Source: Cannabis sativa (Eukaryota > Streptophyta > Magnoliopsida > Rosales > Cannabaceae). From it: DNA of 64,000 bases. The translations under genes were made by a program, and so were the position numbers. Positions 46,105 through 57,389 of the stretch are shown here, piece by piece. The notes beneath the pieces are model-generated. The model did no database searches. It saw nothing but the letters and a program-made list of their open reading frames with translations, and was not told the origin of the DNA. The stretch is from positions 63,814,211 through 63,878,210 of the forward strand of contig NC_083604.1 of assembly GCF_029168945.1 (NCBI RefSeq), given 5' to 3'. Position 1 is the first letter of the stretch. The number at the start of each line of letters is the position of its first letter.

Positions 46105-48054
46105 TGTTGGTATTATATTTATTCAGGACCTTAGATCTATTTGCAAGTATGTTGATTTAACAACCTAATATTGAACTTCTAAAACGATGAACTAAACACA
46201 TAAAAGTTAAGAATAACTTACAGTGATTGCAGCGGAATTAATGTCTCCTTCCACTCAGATCTCTAACCCTTGATTCCTGTCTGTAGCAGAGTATAATCAA
46301 GATCTGAGCCCGAAAGTTCTTCAGTTGGATGTGATCCTTCACAGTCTTCCAAACTATGATGAGATACTGAATGATGTGTGTGGGCACTTCTCTCTCACTA
46401 GGGATTTCGAAATTTCTCTCTTGTTTTTCTCTCTTGATTTCGTGTGACACACTTTGCAAAGCAAAGCTTTCTCAAGCAAAAACAAGCACACTAAGAGAGG
46501 AGAGGGGGGCGGCTATAAATAGGAAAAGGAAAGATCACAACTTTCCAAATATACAGTTTCCTCTTTTACTGTGTAATTGAATAACTGCCTTATTTAGTGT
46601 GATTCACCACTTTCCTATTTAGGCTAGGCTTTGATTAGCAATTAAATGACAAATTAAATTGAAAATAATAATTGGGAAAAATGCAATGATGTGGCCGGCC
46701 ATGGTGTGAATGGGCCTCACATGGATTTTGCAGTTTCCTCAATTTTTTTTTTTATTTCTCCAAAAATGTCATTTTTCCAATTCTAATCATTTAAATGCCA
46801 AAACTAATTATTTAATAACTAAAATAGATTATTAAATAATATTGCCATTTAAAATTAATTATTAATTCAGACATGCAAAGTCTCATAATTAATAATTAAA
46901 CCTAGAAACCCTCTTATTTACAATTTCATCCCTAAACTGTGAGAATTCACAAATTAGACATAGTCTAACTTTTAGAATTATAATTGATTAATCATAAATC
47001 AATTATAGAGTCTTACAAACAGTATAGTCTCAACTAGAATGGGGACCATGGATCTATATTCTGAGCTTCCAATAAGTTGAACCGATTTACCAAGTAAATC
47101 CCTAACTTATTAATTCCTCGTTGAATCCACTCTTAGAACTTGGAATTGCACTCTCAGACTTATATAGAGCATATCATATGTTTCACGATATCAATATGCT
47201 ATCTCATTTAACCATTGTTATAATCTTAATGTGATTTAGAGATCCTCTATATAGATGATTTACATCGAGACGGGACCAATTTACCGTTTACACCCCTTAA
47301 TGAATTTTGCCCATTTGAACACTTAGTTACCTGTAAATGATGTTTTAGTGATCTAATATATAGTCACTGAAACAAGAGCTCATCCATTTACTTCTATTTA
47401 ACTAAGCTCAAAAGGAATCATCACTTTACTTCTATACACAAGTAGAAGCTATAGATTTCCATATTTATGTTTAGCACTCCCATTCAGTTATGTTATCATG
47501 TTCCCAAAATATATGTATTATCCTGACTCAAAGCAGGCTTTAACTAATAAATCAAAGAACAAGAATAGCACTCCTGAGATTGAGCCTAAGCATATCAGGA
47601 TTTAGATTCTCTTAATCTCAGATCAACTTCTGACATTGACTTGGAAAGATACAACGGTAAGTTTACAATATCTTTAACCAAGTTCAATATCGGTCCAGTC
47701 CAATGCATACTCCATGCATTCGAAACCAGTATACTTTACCAATGTTCTGGAAAGAACATAACACTTACTCCAAGTGTAAGTATACTTCATCGCTGATTAT
47801 CACATCAGTGTAAATCCAAAACACTGATGAACAGGGACCAAATCTTTTGAATCATATAATCACAATCACATTCCACTGTATTGACGATACTGTAATTGTG
47901 AATAACTATATGTTCTGGATTTAACTGATTTTGTGCATATATGAAGTATATGTATTAAACCATAAACATGTAACATACATGTAAACATACTTCACTTCTA
48001 AATTGATAACTAATCAGATTGTAATGAGTTTTATTTAGGGCATAAAACCCAACA
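46105..48054 (-). mobile_element. 3' LTR of the gag-only copia
   Basis: Complete, 1,950 bp; on the plus strand it runs from TGTTGGTATTATA to ATAAAACCCAACA. GAGTA (46100-46104) would be the target duplication; the partner copy is lost. The ORFs at 46238-46580 recur in the other LTR and are not genes. Confidence 0.9.
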
Positions 48055-48065
48055 AACTCCCACTT
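48055..48065 (-). promoter_or_regulatory. Polypurine tract of the gag-only copia
   Basis: AAGTGGGAGTT on the minus strand, immediately before TGTTGGG of the 3' LTR. Confidence 0.8.
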
Positions 48066-49832
48066 GCACTAACATAAAACAAGTTGTGCATTACAATCAA
48101 TCTTTTGTCTTGATCCTCTGATCAAGTGTAGTATCTTTGAATCCACCCATATATCTGGAACCAGGTTCATGAGACACATGAAACCTTCCTAACTTATGCT
48201 TTACTCATCAAGGGATACTGAAATCCTTACTGCCCATTAAGTACATCTGAACAACCAGAAAACATATCTCTCAAATTTTAAAATTTGGAATTGAGATAAA
48301 GCAGTGTAGAATTTTCTTCAGTAAAATAACTTTCTGGTAATTTTGAATTTACAAAGTTATATCTTCTCTGATGAAGCTTGAATTATTATAGATGGGTTTT
48401 AACACTCTTCTATAATGATTCCTCCACCCCCAGAGTAACCACCATCTCACAATGAGTCGGTGTGCATATCAGGATCACTAATGCATAGTTCCTTATATAA
48501 CATATATGTCACTTTTGTAAATCTTTCTTGATTGTCCCTTAATGTTTCCCATTTGATTACATCTCAGATGGCTCCCACTCAATAGCAGATGTCTGGTTAG
48601 AAACTTTTAACCTTTTACTATTGTTTCTGGGAACATCTCATTGTGACTTATTATCTTAAGTTGAAACTGTAAGTTTCTTTAAGATTAGGTCAGCAACATA
48701 GCATTCTAGTATTTGAAGTGTAAAATACTTGCTAGAGATTTAAGCAATCAAATTAAGATACCATAAAATGTTATGAGGAATAGATATCTTGAATCAGTCT
48801 TTCGAATAGACTATGCAAGAATTCTTCTATCTTACTCTCATAATTCTGATAAGTTGTTTCTATCCATGTGAATGGTTAGACTTGTTTTTATGAGAGGTGT
48901 TCTTAAGTTCCTATCACAATTATCAACCAAAAGAAGATGGGTAAAGAATTTTAATATTCTCCCACTCGACCAAGGTAATGTGAAACATTATCAAAGAACT
49001 TTAATGGTATCAATAACTATTACAACAGTAAATCTAAACTGGAACATATAATCAAGATCAAGAATTTATTCTGATAATAGCAAATTTATTATATTATTTC
49101 CATGTTTAAAATTATGTGTCACAAAGGGTACTGTAGAATAAAATCCACCCCTAAGTTTATAGAGATTATGGTCCACCCCTAAAGGTTGTAAATCTCTAAG
49201 TGTGATAGAGAGTCTGTGGAGTTGAATATAATCCAGAGTTCATTAGATATAAAAAATCGTTTGAACTGCATATCATTCTTAACTTTTCTCCACCCCTATC
49301 AGATCAAAAGATCTTTTTAATTAACTAATTCTCAAATAATTGTTTTTGGAACTAACAATTATTCATAAACATAGAAATAACTTCTATTGTTTATGTAGTA
49401 ATAACTCTGTAAAGAGTTTAAATACCTTTTGAATTTGCATCAATAAAAACACATACACATTCAGACAAAATAAATATAATAATTGGTAATAGATAAAATA
49501 AAGAACTGAAGCTCAACTCATAAATTGCAATATAATTGAAAAAGATATTTTATTATAAACCCAAAAAAATTGTTTGCAATATTTATGAGAACCAAACAGG
49601 GAATTAAGATCCCAAAACTTGAAATCCAAATTGTTTGAAAAACTAAAAAATTAATTCAAATGAAAGAGCTTCTTCTTTATTGTAGACAATCTCCATCCAC
49701 CATTCAGCTTTCTAATCCAACTCGTTAAGACCGCATCCGAGTTTAAGAAGCTTTAGCTATAAGAAGAATAATAAACAAGGTTAGTAGTCCAGAATTATTA
49801 ATCCAAAAGGATAATAATTCACTAAAACCACA
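48066..49832 (-). other. Non-coding 3' internal region
   Basis: 1.8 kb between gag stop and PPT with no ORF and no pol similarity. It has three 'tccacccctaa'-type motifs at 49140-49300. It replaces the pol gene of a full copia. Confidence 0.6.
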
Positions 49833-50705
49833 TCAGTTTATAAAGAAAATACCTTGTTTCTTTGTGAGATACTTAGGACATTGGGATTTCCAATGGCCTT
49901 TCTCATTGCAGTAGAAACATTTTCCTTTTTGTGTATCGCCAGAAGCTCCAGCATTTTTGTTCCTAGCTGCATTCGCAGCTTGAGCTCGCTTCTTGGCATT
50001 TTTCCACTTCTTCTTATGATGGGATTTGGAAGTAGAAGCAACAAGTGCTTCAGGATTACTTGTCTTATTACCATTTCCAGAATTCTGAGGTTTATTCCCT
50101 CTTTTCTTGGGACCTCCAATCAAATTTTCATATGTCTGAAGGTCATTGACTAAAGTATGAAAATCTTGTTCCTTCTTATTCATGACATAATTTGATGTGT
50201 AGGGCAGAAAAACTGAAGTCAGGCTATTCAAGATGAGACTCACTTGAGTAGTCTGATCCATTTCAGCACCATGATTCTGGGCTTCCTGGAAATAACTAGC
50301 CATCTGGAGAAGGTGATCACGCACATTCTGATGGGGTTCCATCCGTGCGTTGATGAATTTCTTAGTCGCATCGAAACGAGACTGGATAGATGCCATACCG
50401 AATAGCTCAGTTAACTGCGTCATGATTTCTGCAGCCGTGACAGTGTTTGCAAACCTTGTTTCCAAGGTGTCAACCATGCTGGAAAGCATGAAGTAACGAG
50501 CTTTATTGTTAGCATTATGCCAACGCTCGAACTTCTCTTTTACAGCTTTGGTTGCATTGTCACTTGGCTGCTCAGGGGACGGCTCAGTCAACACAAACGA
50601 GGCACTTTCACCTATGAGAGCAATATGAATGTTCTCTCTCCACTTTGGGAAGTTAGACCCATTTAGCTTATTTTCAGTTAAGAGTGACAACATGGGATTT
50701 GACAT
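49833..50705 (-). CDS. Copia Gag polyprotein, intact, without pol
   Basis: A 290-residue open frame starting MSNPMLSLLTENKLNGSNFP, the usual opening of plant copia Gag ('LNG.NF..W'). The UBN2/capsid-like region spans residues about 15-190 ('RYFMLSSMVDTLETRF', 'MTQLTELFGMASIQSRFDA', 'EMDQTTQVSLILNSL'), followed by a basic linker rich in Lys/Asn and one CCHC zinc knuckle (Cys263, Cys266, His271, Cys276 in CFYCNEKGHWKSQC). The stop comes 14 residues after the knuckle. Gag would form particles and bind element RNA. There are no stops or shifts, unlike every other retroelement gag here. A GT donor-like site (AAG|GTATTT) lies within the last codons, see findings. Confidence in the call is high; whether it is expressed is unknown. 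Confidence 0.9.
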   Translation of the reverse strand: MSNPMLSLLTENKLNGSNFPKWRENIHIALIGESASFVLTEPSPEQPSDNATKAVKEKFERWHNANNKARYFMLSSMVDTLETRFANTVTAAEIMTQLTELFGMASIQSRFDATKKFINARMEPHQNVRDHLLQMASYFQEAQNHGAEMDQTTQVSLILNSLTSVFLPYTSNYVMNKKEQDFHTLVNDLQTYENLIGGPKKRGNKPQNSGNGNKTSNPEALVASTSKSHHKKKWKNAKKRAQAANAARNKNAGASGDTQKGKCFYCNEKGHWKSQCPKYLTKKQGIFFIN

Positions 50706-51072
50706 TGCAATTCAGGATACTACAAGACAACACATAGATATCAATTATGGTTTATCACAAAATCTTATTTAGAAATTATCAGCATAGAGCAAGTAGGAAT
50801 GACTAGAGAAAATACACAAAAAAAAATATTCAATCCTAAATAATTTCCAAGGTTTTCAACAAACTGATATCAGTGTCCCGTTTAGGCGAGAGTCAAAGCT
50901 ATCATTCATTGAATAGAGTTGTCAGCTCATCTAGAATAGCAAACATTCTAGCAACCTTTTATTCGATCGAAAAGAGAATCCGACGTTGTCCCGTTTAGGC
51001 GAGAGTCAAGGTCATTCTTATTTCATGAGCTTCTACCATTGTTTCATACGTTTGTAAGTCTTATATAGTACC

Positions 51073-51177
51073 CACCATTAGGGTGATTAATACTAATATA
51101 AAACACTTACAAACATACTTATCTTTCGAGATTAAACGGCGCTAACTTGCTAATGAACGTTCCTCCATTAGGGAGGA
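51073..51177 (-). promoter_or_regulatory. Paired leader hairpins with the same loop
   Basis: On the plus strand CACC-ATTAG-GGTG (51073-51085) and TCCTCC-ATTAG-GGAGGA (51161-51177): different stems, same loop. In the element RNA (minus strand) the loop reads CUAAU. This suggests an RNA structure, for example for packaging or translation; inference only. Confidence 0.4.
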
Positions 51178-53493
51178 TTACTCACTAAAACAATAGCTAT
51201 GTAAAACCAACAATGGAGATCGAATATCTCAAAATAATAAAGCTCATTATTTAAATTGTATTTTCTTCTATTATTTATTTATTTTAAATCTATATATATT
51301 TATTAAATTTTAAATTTAGAATAGAATCTAAATAAAATTTAATTCAATATTTGTAAAATTAAACTTAGATGGTTAAGAAAATAAAATGAATTATTTCCAT
51401 CTTAGTGCTAATTTTCCAACAAATATTAAGAAAATTACTTAATTTAAGTTGTATTAATTTAAATTAATTTGCAACTCAAATTAAAATTTTCTACAAATAT
51501 ACATATTGTATTTCCAAAATATACAATTTTCGAAATACATTTAAAATAAATCAAACTTTACTTAGAAAAAATACTTCAAGCAAAAATATTATCTATCTAG
51601 ATTTTCTTGGCTAATCAATCCAATTTCTAATAATATATTTCAGTTCCTTTATTTTAAATTAATCATTAAATGAAAAGATCATTGATTTAAGTTGATTCAA
51701 AATTAATTAAAATAATTAATTTACAACTTCAATCTATCTTTCAAGATAAATTCAAAATCATCTTGCATAATTAAATGCAATTTTGAAAAATGATTAATAA
51801 AATAAATAGAATATATTATGAAAATTATTCAAATTTAAGTTGTTATGGAAATACCCAACTTAAAATAATTTTTTTATTTAATTAAATATCATGAAAATAA
51901 CAATATCTAAGTATCGTTATGAAAATCAACTTAGACATTAAATTTTCAATTTAAGTAAATGTATTAAATTCAAGAAATAAATAATTAAGTATAGAGAAGG
52001 CTTATTCATTAATTTCCAATTTAATACAAGGAAAAATATCCTTAATTGAATTGTACCAAAATTAATTATTAACCAATTAATTTCACAATCAATGATATTT
52101 TCCTATATTAGAAATAATAATTAGTATGGAAATAACTATCTAGAAAATATCTCAATTCTACCAAGTATCTTTTCAAGATTTAGAAAATATCTGATTTAAG
52201 TTATTATAGAAAGAATCTATAATTTACAAACTTAAAATTTTCCAAACATCATTTAATTAAATATCAAAATTAGGTGGTAACTACCTAATTTAAAGATATT
52301 CCCTTTTTAAGTTTAAAAACCAACTTAAAATAATATCTTTTAAGAATCTTCAATAACTAATTCCTAGAATTCCTCAGCTTAATATTATTATCAAAATATA
52401 TTCAAATTTAAGTTATTATGAAAAATTAGTAATTACTAATTCATAACTTAAATAAGAATATTTAATGAAATAATAAAAGTAAGTTTCAGAAAGAATCTAG
52501 TTAGTTAAAATTCTTTATTTAATTAAATACAAGAAAAATACAAATAGTTTGTCTAGAAATGAAATTCATTAAACTATGTTTTTCTTAAATTAATTTCGAA
52601 GAAATTAATTATGTTGCTATTCAATTTTATTAGGTCAAACTAATATAATTAACCTAGCACAGTTATCCAAATCAGGCAAATGGGCCTTCACAATTGGGGT
52701 TGTTCATGTGAGGGGGGGCTGGGTCCAGTATGTCGCACCCACTTCTAAGGCTCCCAACTCTCACACAAGGCCCAAAAGAGAGGAATTTAACCTTAAAATG
52801 AACAACTGCTATTAATTGAATAGGCCCATTAACTAAATGAGCCTAAATAAAATCTATCAGGTTATGACATTTTATTTAGCAACAACAACCTATATGTATC
52901 TATAATAGAAATTAAACATATAGGCTCACACAGGTACACAGATTTGGATGGATCCTATCATGTTACTAGGTCATACACAGATGAAAGAAGTTTGTAAAAA
53001 TTACCTGTTACAAATTATCTACTTGATCTATCATCAATTGAACCATGGGTTAAAATCAGATCATTTGATCTGTCAACAAGTTAACCCTGGCAATTTAGAT
53101 CAAGTAATAATAGGTTTTAGAAAAAACTTACAAACAATCTAAAACACATACTCCTGCAATAAGGTTAGATCTGGATAGTTGGATGTAGGATTTATTTAAT
53201 TTTAAATCTGTATTTCGAAAAATAAAATTAAAATTAAACCTACCATTTTGAAAAATTAGGTTTTGGGTAACCTAAATGTCATTTCAAAAAAATTGCTAAC
53301 TTTCCTTTTAAATTTCATGTTATTTAATAAATCAAATAATAAAATAGAAAATGGTAAATACATACCCTTTTCTTATTTTACAATTTAATTTAATTGAAAA
53401 ATAACAAAATGTAAAAGTTAACAAAAAATACCTTATTTCCTCTTTTAAAATTATCATGATTATTTTGCTCTTATTTTAATTAAGGTCAAGTTA

Positions 53494-53494
<1 letters not shown>

Positions 53495-53527
<33 letters not shown>
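53495..53527. repeat. (A)33 tract
   Basis: Uninterrupted run of 33 A in the leader of the gag-only copia. Confidence 0.97.
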
Positions 53528-53532
<5 letters not shown>

Positions 53533-54166
53533 TAATATCTGACCTTAAAAAAAATAAAATAATCAAATTTTAAAAAGAAATAAGAAAAGAGGTAAGCAAA
53601 ACTTGATTTTTCCCATTTTCAAAATCAAATTGCACTAATATCTAAAATTAATTTTAAAAATTAAAATTAATTTATTTCTGATAATTAGATTTGAAATTTG
53701 AAAAACAAAAATCAACATACAAAACTACACAAAAAATCGGAATTTAATTCCATGAAATAGCATGAAAAATCGAAGAAAACGAAGAAAATAGCAGGTGGTA
53801 CGGACAGCATGCAAAGCATGCTGTCCACACGCGTGGGAGGGGAGACACAGCCCAGAAATCTGGGCGCAAGCACCCCTGCGCATGATTTCCGCGCGCGTAG
53901 GGAAGGTCCTCACCACCTAGGTTTTTCCCGATTTTCAAAAATTCATAACTAATTCAAATTAAATCAAAATCGAGTTCTGTAAAAAAGTAAATTGCTTAGA
54001 ATTTTCCAAACTATCCAATAAAAATAATTCCAGATACAGACAATCAATTATTTTTCCCAGAATTTACAAACATCAATAAAACATCAATATGACACATCAT
54101 GAAACCATCCAAATCACAAGCAAATCGTTTTAAGTCCAAATTTCTTGCAAGCAAATCAATTACCAT

Positions 54167-54179
54167 GGCTCTGGTGCCA
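54167..54179 (-). promoter_or_regulatory. Primer binding site of the gag-only copia
   Basis: TGGCACCAGAGCC on the minus strand, two bases (AC) after the LTR end. It differs at two positions from the initiator tRNA-Met complement TGGTATCAGAGCC. Confidence 0.8.
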
Positions 54180-54181
54180 GT

Positions 54182-56031
54182 TGTTGGTATTATATTTATC
54201 CAGGACCTTAGATCTATTTGCAAGTATGTTGATTTAACAACCTAATATTGAACTTCTAAAACGATGAACTAAACACATAAAAGTTAAGAATAACTTACAG
54301 TGATTGCAGCAGAATTAATGTCTCCTTCCACTCAGATCTCTAACCCTTGATTCCTGTCTGTAGCAGAGTATAATCAAGATCTGAGCCCGAAAGTTCTTCA
54401 GTTGGATGTGATCCTTCACAGTCTTCCAAACTATGATGAGATACTGAATGATGTGTGTGGGCACTTCTCTCTCACTAGGGATTTCGAAATTTCTCTCTTG
54501 TTTTTCTCTCTTGATTTCGTGTGACACACTTTGCAAAGCAAAGCTTTCTCAAGCAAAAACAAGCACACTAAGAGAGGAGAGGGGGGCGGCTATAAATAGG
54601 AAAAGGGAAGATCACAACTTTCCAAATATACAGTTTCCTCTTTTACTGTGTAATTGAATAACTGCCTTATTTAGTGTGATTCATCACTTTCCTATTTAGG
54701 CTAGGCTTTGATTAGCAATTAAATGACAAATTAAATTGAAAATAATAATTGGGAAAAATGCAATGATGTGGCCGGCCATGGTGTGAATGGGCCTCACATG
54801 GATTTTGCAGTTTCCTCAATTTTATTTCTATTTCTCCAAAAATGTCATTTTTCCAATTCTAATCATTTAAATGCCAAAACTAATTATTTAATAACTAAAA
54901 TAGATTATTAAATAATATTGCCATTTAAAATTAATTATTAATTCAGACATGCAAAGTCTCATAATTAATAATTAAACCTAGAAACCCTCTTATTTACAAT
55001 TTCATCCCTAAACTGTGAGAATTCACAAATTAGACATAGTCTAACTTTTAGAATTATAATTGATTAATCATAAATCAATTATAGAGTCTTACAAACAGTA
55101 TAGTCTCAACTAGAATGGGGACCATGGATCTATATTCTGAGCTTCCAATAAGTTGAACCGATTTACCAAGTAAATCCCTAACTTATTAATTCCTCGTTGA
55201 ATCCACTCTTAGAACTTGGAATTGCACTCTCAGACTTATATAGAGCATATCATATGTTTCACGATATCAATATGCTATCTCATTTAACCATTGTTATAAT
55301 CTTAATGTGATTTAGAGATCCTCTATATAGATGATTTACATCGAGACGGGACCAATTTACCGTTTACACCCCTCAATGAATTTTGCCCATTTGAACACTT
55401 AGTTACCTGTAAATGATGTTTTAGTGATCTAATATATATAGTCACTGAAACAAGAGCTCATCCATTTACTTCTATTTAACTAAGCTCAAAAGGAATCATC
55501 ACTTTACTTCTATACACCAGTAGAAGCTATAGATTTCCATATTTATGTTTAGCACTCCCATTCAGTTATGCTATCATGTTCCCAAAATATATGTATTATC
55601 GTGACTCAAGTCAGGCTTTAACTAATAAATCAAAGAACAAGAATAGCACTCCTGAGATTGAGCCTAAGCATATCAGGATTTAGATTCTCTTAATCTAAGA
55701 TCAACTTCTGACATTGAATTGGATAGATACAACGGTAAGTTTACAATATCTTTAACCAAGTTCAATATCGGTCCAGTCCAATGCATACTCCATGCATTCG
55801 AAACCAGTATACTTTGCCAATGTTCTGGAAAGAACATAACACTTACTCCAAGTGTAAGTATACTTCATCGCTGATTATCACATCAGTGTAAATCCAAAAC
55901 ACTGATGAACAGGGACCAAATCTTTTGAATCATATAATCACAATCACATTCCACTGTATTGACGATACTGTAATTGTGAATAACTATATGTTCTGGATTT
56001 AACTGAGTTTGTGCATATATCAAGTATATGT
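54182..56031 (-). mobile_element. 5' LTR of the gag-only copia, clipped by Cassandra
   Basis: Matches 46105-47957 almost base for base, then stops at 'aagtatatgt' where a Cassandra LTR begins. About 95 bases at the U3 outer end are missing. TATA-like CTATAAATAG text at 54590-54599 (plus-strand view). Confidence 0.9.
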
Positions 56032-56467
56032 TGTAACGTCCCCGCTTCAAGCCTCCATTGGGCCCTTACACCCACGGAATGAATGGCTCTTATACACGAG
56101 TACGTCACTTTGGCTGCTTCATGGACTGACGACTAGCCCTACAAACCAACACGAGTGTTTCCAGTGTGCTTTGTCCTCACTCACACGCTTCCTGGGCAAA
56201 CTTCCCAGGAGGTCACCCATCCTAAAATTGCTCCAGGCCAAGCACGCTTAACTGTGGAGTTCTTTCGAGATGGGCTACCGAAAAACAAGATGCACCTTGT
56301 TGATATAGGTAGTACCAATCAATCCATTTAAGCTCTCTCTCCAACTGTGTAGTCCCATACCTACACAGTGTCAGAATCATCCCACTTGACCTTCCCCAGG
56401 CGATGTGGGATTGCACAGCTTACCCGGTATTTCCCTTTACAGATCACGGGACTACTGACTGTCACAA
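56032..56467 (-). mobile_element. Cassandra TRIM LTR, unit A
   Basis: 436 bp from TGTAACGTCCCC to TGACTGTCACA (plus view; minus-strand element). It contains a 5S rRNA-derived core: GGATGGGTGACCTCCTGGGA (box C, minus strand, within 56201-56222) and AGTTAAGCGTGCTTGG (box A, 56238-56253). 5S promoter sequence in the LTR defines Cassandra elements, whose transcription is thought to use RNA polymerase III. Its left edge is the exact breakpoint in the copia LTR. Confidence 0.92.
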
Positions 56468-56812
56468 TGATTGATGACTGACCCTACAGACCAACACGAG
56501 TGTTTTCAGCGTGCTTTGTCCTCACTCACACGCATCCTGGGAAAACTTCCCAGGAGGTCACCCATCCTTGAAATTGCTCCAGGCCAAGCACGCTTAACTG
56601 TGGAGTTCTTTCGAGATGGGCTACCGAAAAACAAGATGCACCTTGTTGACATAGGTAGTACCAATCAATCCATTTAAGCTCTCTTCAACTGTGTAATCCC
56701 ATACCTACACAGTCTCAGAATCATCCCACTTGACCTTCCCTGTGCGATGTGGGATTGCACAGCCTTACCCGGTATTTCCCTTTACTGCATCACGGGACTA
56801 CCGATCGTCACA
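56468..56812 (-). mobile_element. Cassandra LTR, unit B, end deleted
   Basis: Same LTR without its first roughly 95 bases (plus view). It joins unit A through 'cacaat|gattgatgactg', i.e. the internal domain and the LTR edge between A and B were deleted, perhaps via the short GAT repeat. 5S boxes at 56546-56567 and 56584-56599. Confidence 0.9.
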
Positions 56813-56880
56813 ATCACCCCCTTACGGGGTCCGACGTCCTCGTCGACCACACTTCCTACTGGGCCGGCTCCGATACCTTT
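56813..56880 (-). mobile_element. Cassandra internal domain 1
   Basis: 68 bp between LTRs B and C. On the minus strand it starts with a decayed PBS (AGGTATCGGAGCC) and ends with the PPT-like AAGGGGGTGAT. No coding capacity, as is normal for TRIMs. Confidence 0.88.
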
Positions 56881-57317
56881 TGAAACGTCCCCGCTTCAAG
56901 CCTCCATCGGGGCCCTTACACCCACGGACTCAATGGCTCTTATACACGGGTACGCCACTCCGGATGCTTCTTGGATTGATGACTGACCCTACAGACCAAC
57001 ACGAGTGTTTTCAGCGTGCTTTGTCCTCACTCGCACGCTTCCTGGGAAAACTTCCCAGGAGGTCACCCATCCTGAAATTACTCCCAAGTCAAGCTCGCTT
57101 AACTGTGGAGTTCTTTCGTGATGGGCTACCGAAAAACAAGATGCACCTTGTTGATATAGGTAGTACCAATCAATCCATTTAAGCTCTCTATCCAACTGTG
57201 TAGTCCCATACCTACACAGTCTCAGAATCATCCCACTTGACCTTCCCCAGGCGATGTGGGATTGCACAGCTTACCCGGTATTTCCCTTTACAGATCACGG
57301 GACTACTGACTGTCACA
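56881..57317 (-). mobile_element. Cassandra LTR, unit C, complete
   Basis: 437 bp from TGAAACGTCCCC to TGACTGTCACA (plus view). 5S boxes at 57051-57072 (box C) and about 57089-57104 (box A, here AGTTAAGCGAGCTTGA with changes). The most complete unit besides A. Confidence 0.92.
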
Positions 57318-57389
57318 ATCACCCCCCCTTACGGGGTCCGACGTCCTCGTCGACCACACTTCCGGCTGGGTCAAGGCTCTGATACCATT
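57318..57389 (-). mobile_element. Cassandra internal domain 2
   Basis: 72 bp between LTRs C and D with an intact PBS and PPT-like GTAAGGGGGGGTGAT (minus strand). Confidence 0.9.
57375..57387 (-). promoter_or_regulatory. Cassandra primer binding site
   Basis: TGGTATCAGAGCC on the minus strand, two bases from the LTR edge at 57390: 13 bases of perfect complement to the initiator tRNA-Met 3' end. Confidence 0.92.

Larger units (their letters stand above)
50706..54166 (-). other. Long AT-rich leader of the gag-only copia
   Basis: About 3.5 kb between PBS and gag start without ORFs. Near gag it has two copies of 'gtcccgtttaggcgagagtc' (50876 and 50989) and two small hairpins (51073-51085, 51161-51177). 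At 51280-52600 there are degenerate repeats around 'aaatttaagttgttatg' and 'caacttaaaat'. A run of 33 A lies at 53495-53527. A GC-richer patch is at 53800-53930, where the ORFs on the minus strand show no domain. Confidence 0.6.
46105..56031 (-). mobile_element. Young gag-only copia element
   Basis: Right to left: 5' LTR (54182-56031, clipped by Cassandra), PBS, long leader, intact gag (49833-50705), non-coding 3' part, PPT, complete 3' LTR (46105-48054). The LTRs differ by only about 20 changes over roughly 1,850 aligned bases by eye, so the insertion is recent. There is no trace of protease, integrase or RT between gag and PPT, so it must be mobilised by a related autonomous copia. Confidence 0.85.

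Noticed and set aside
46238..46580. ORFs duplicated at 54315-54657
   Set aside because: They lie in the two LTRs of one element and are identical because the LTRs are; no domain.
53725..53938. Cys/His-rich minus-strand ORFs in the copia leader
   Set aside because: Two overlapping frames of a short GC-rich patch; no metal-binding spacing conserved and no homologue recognised.
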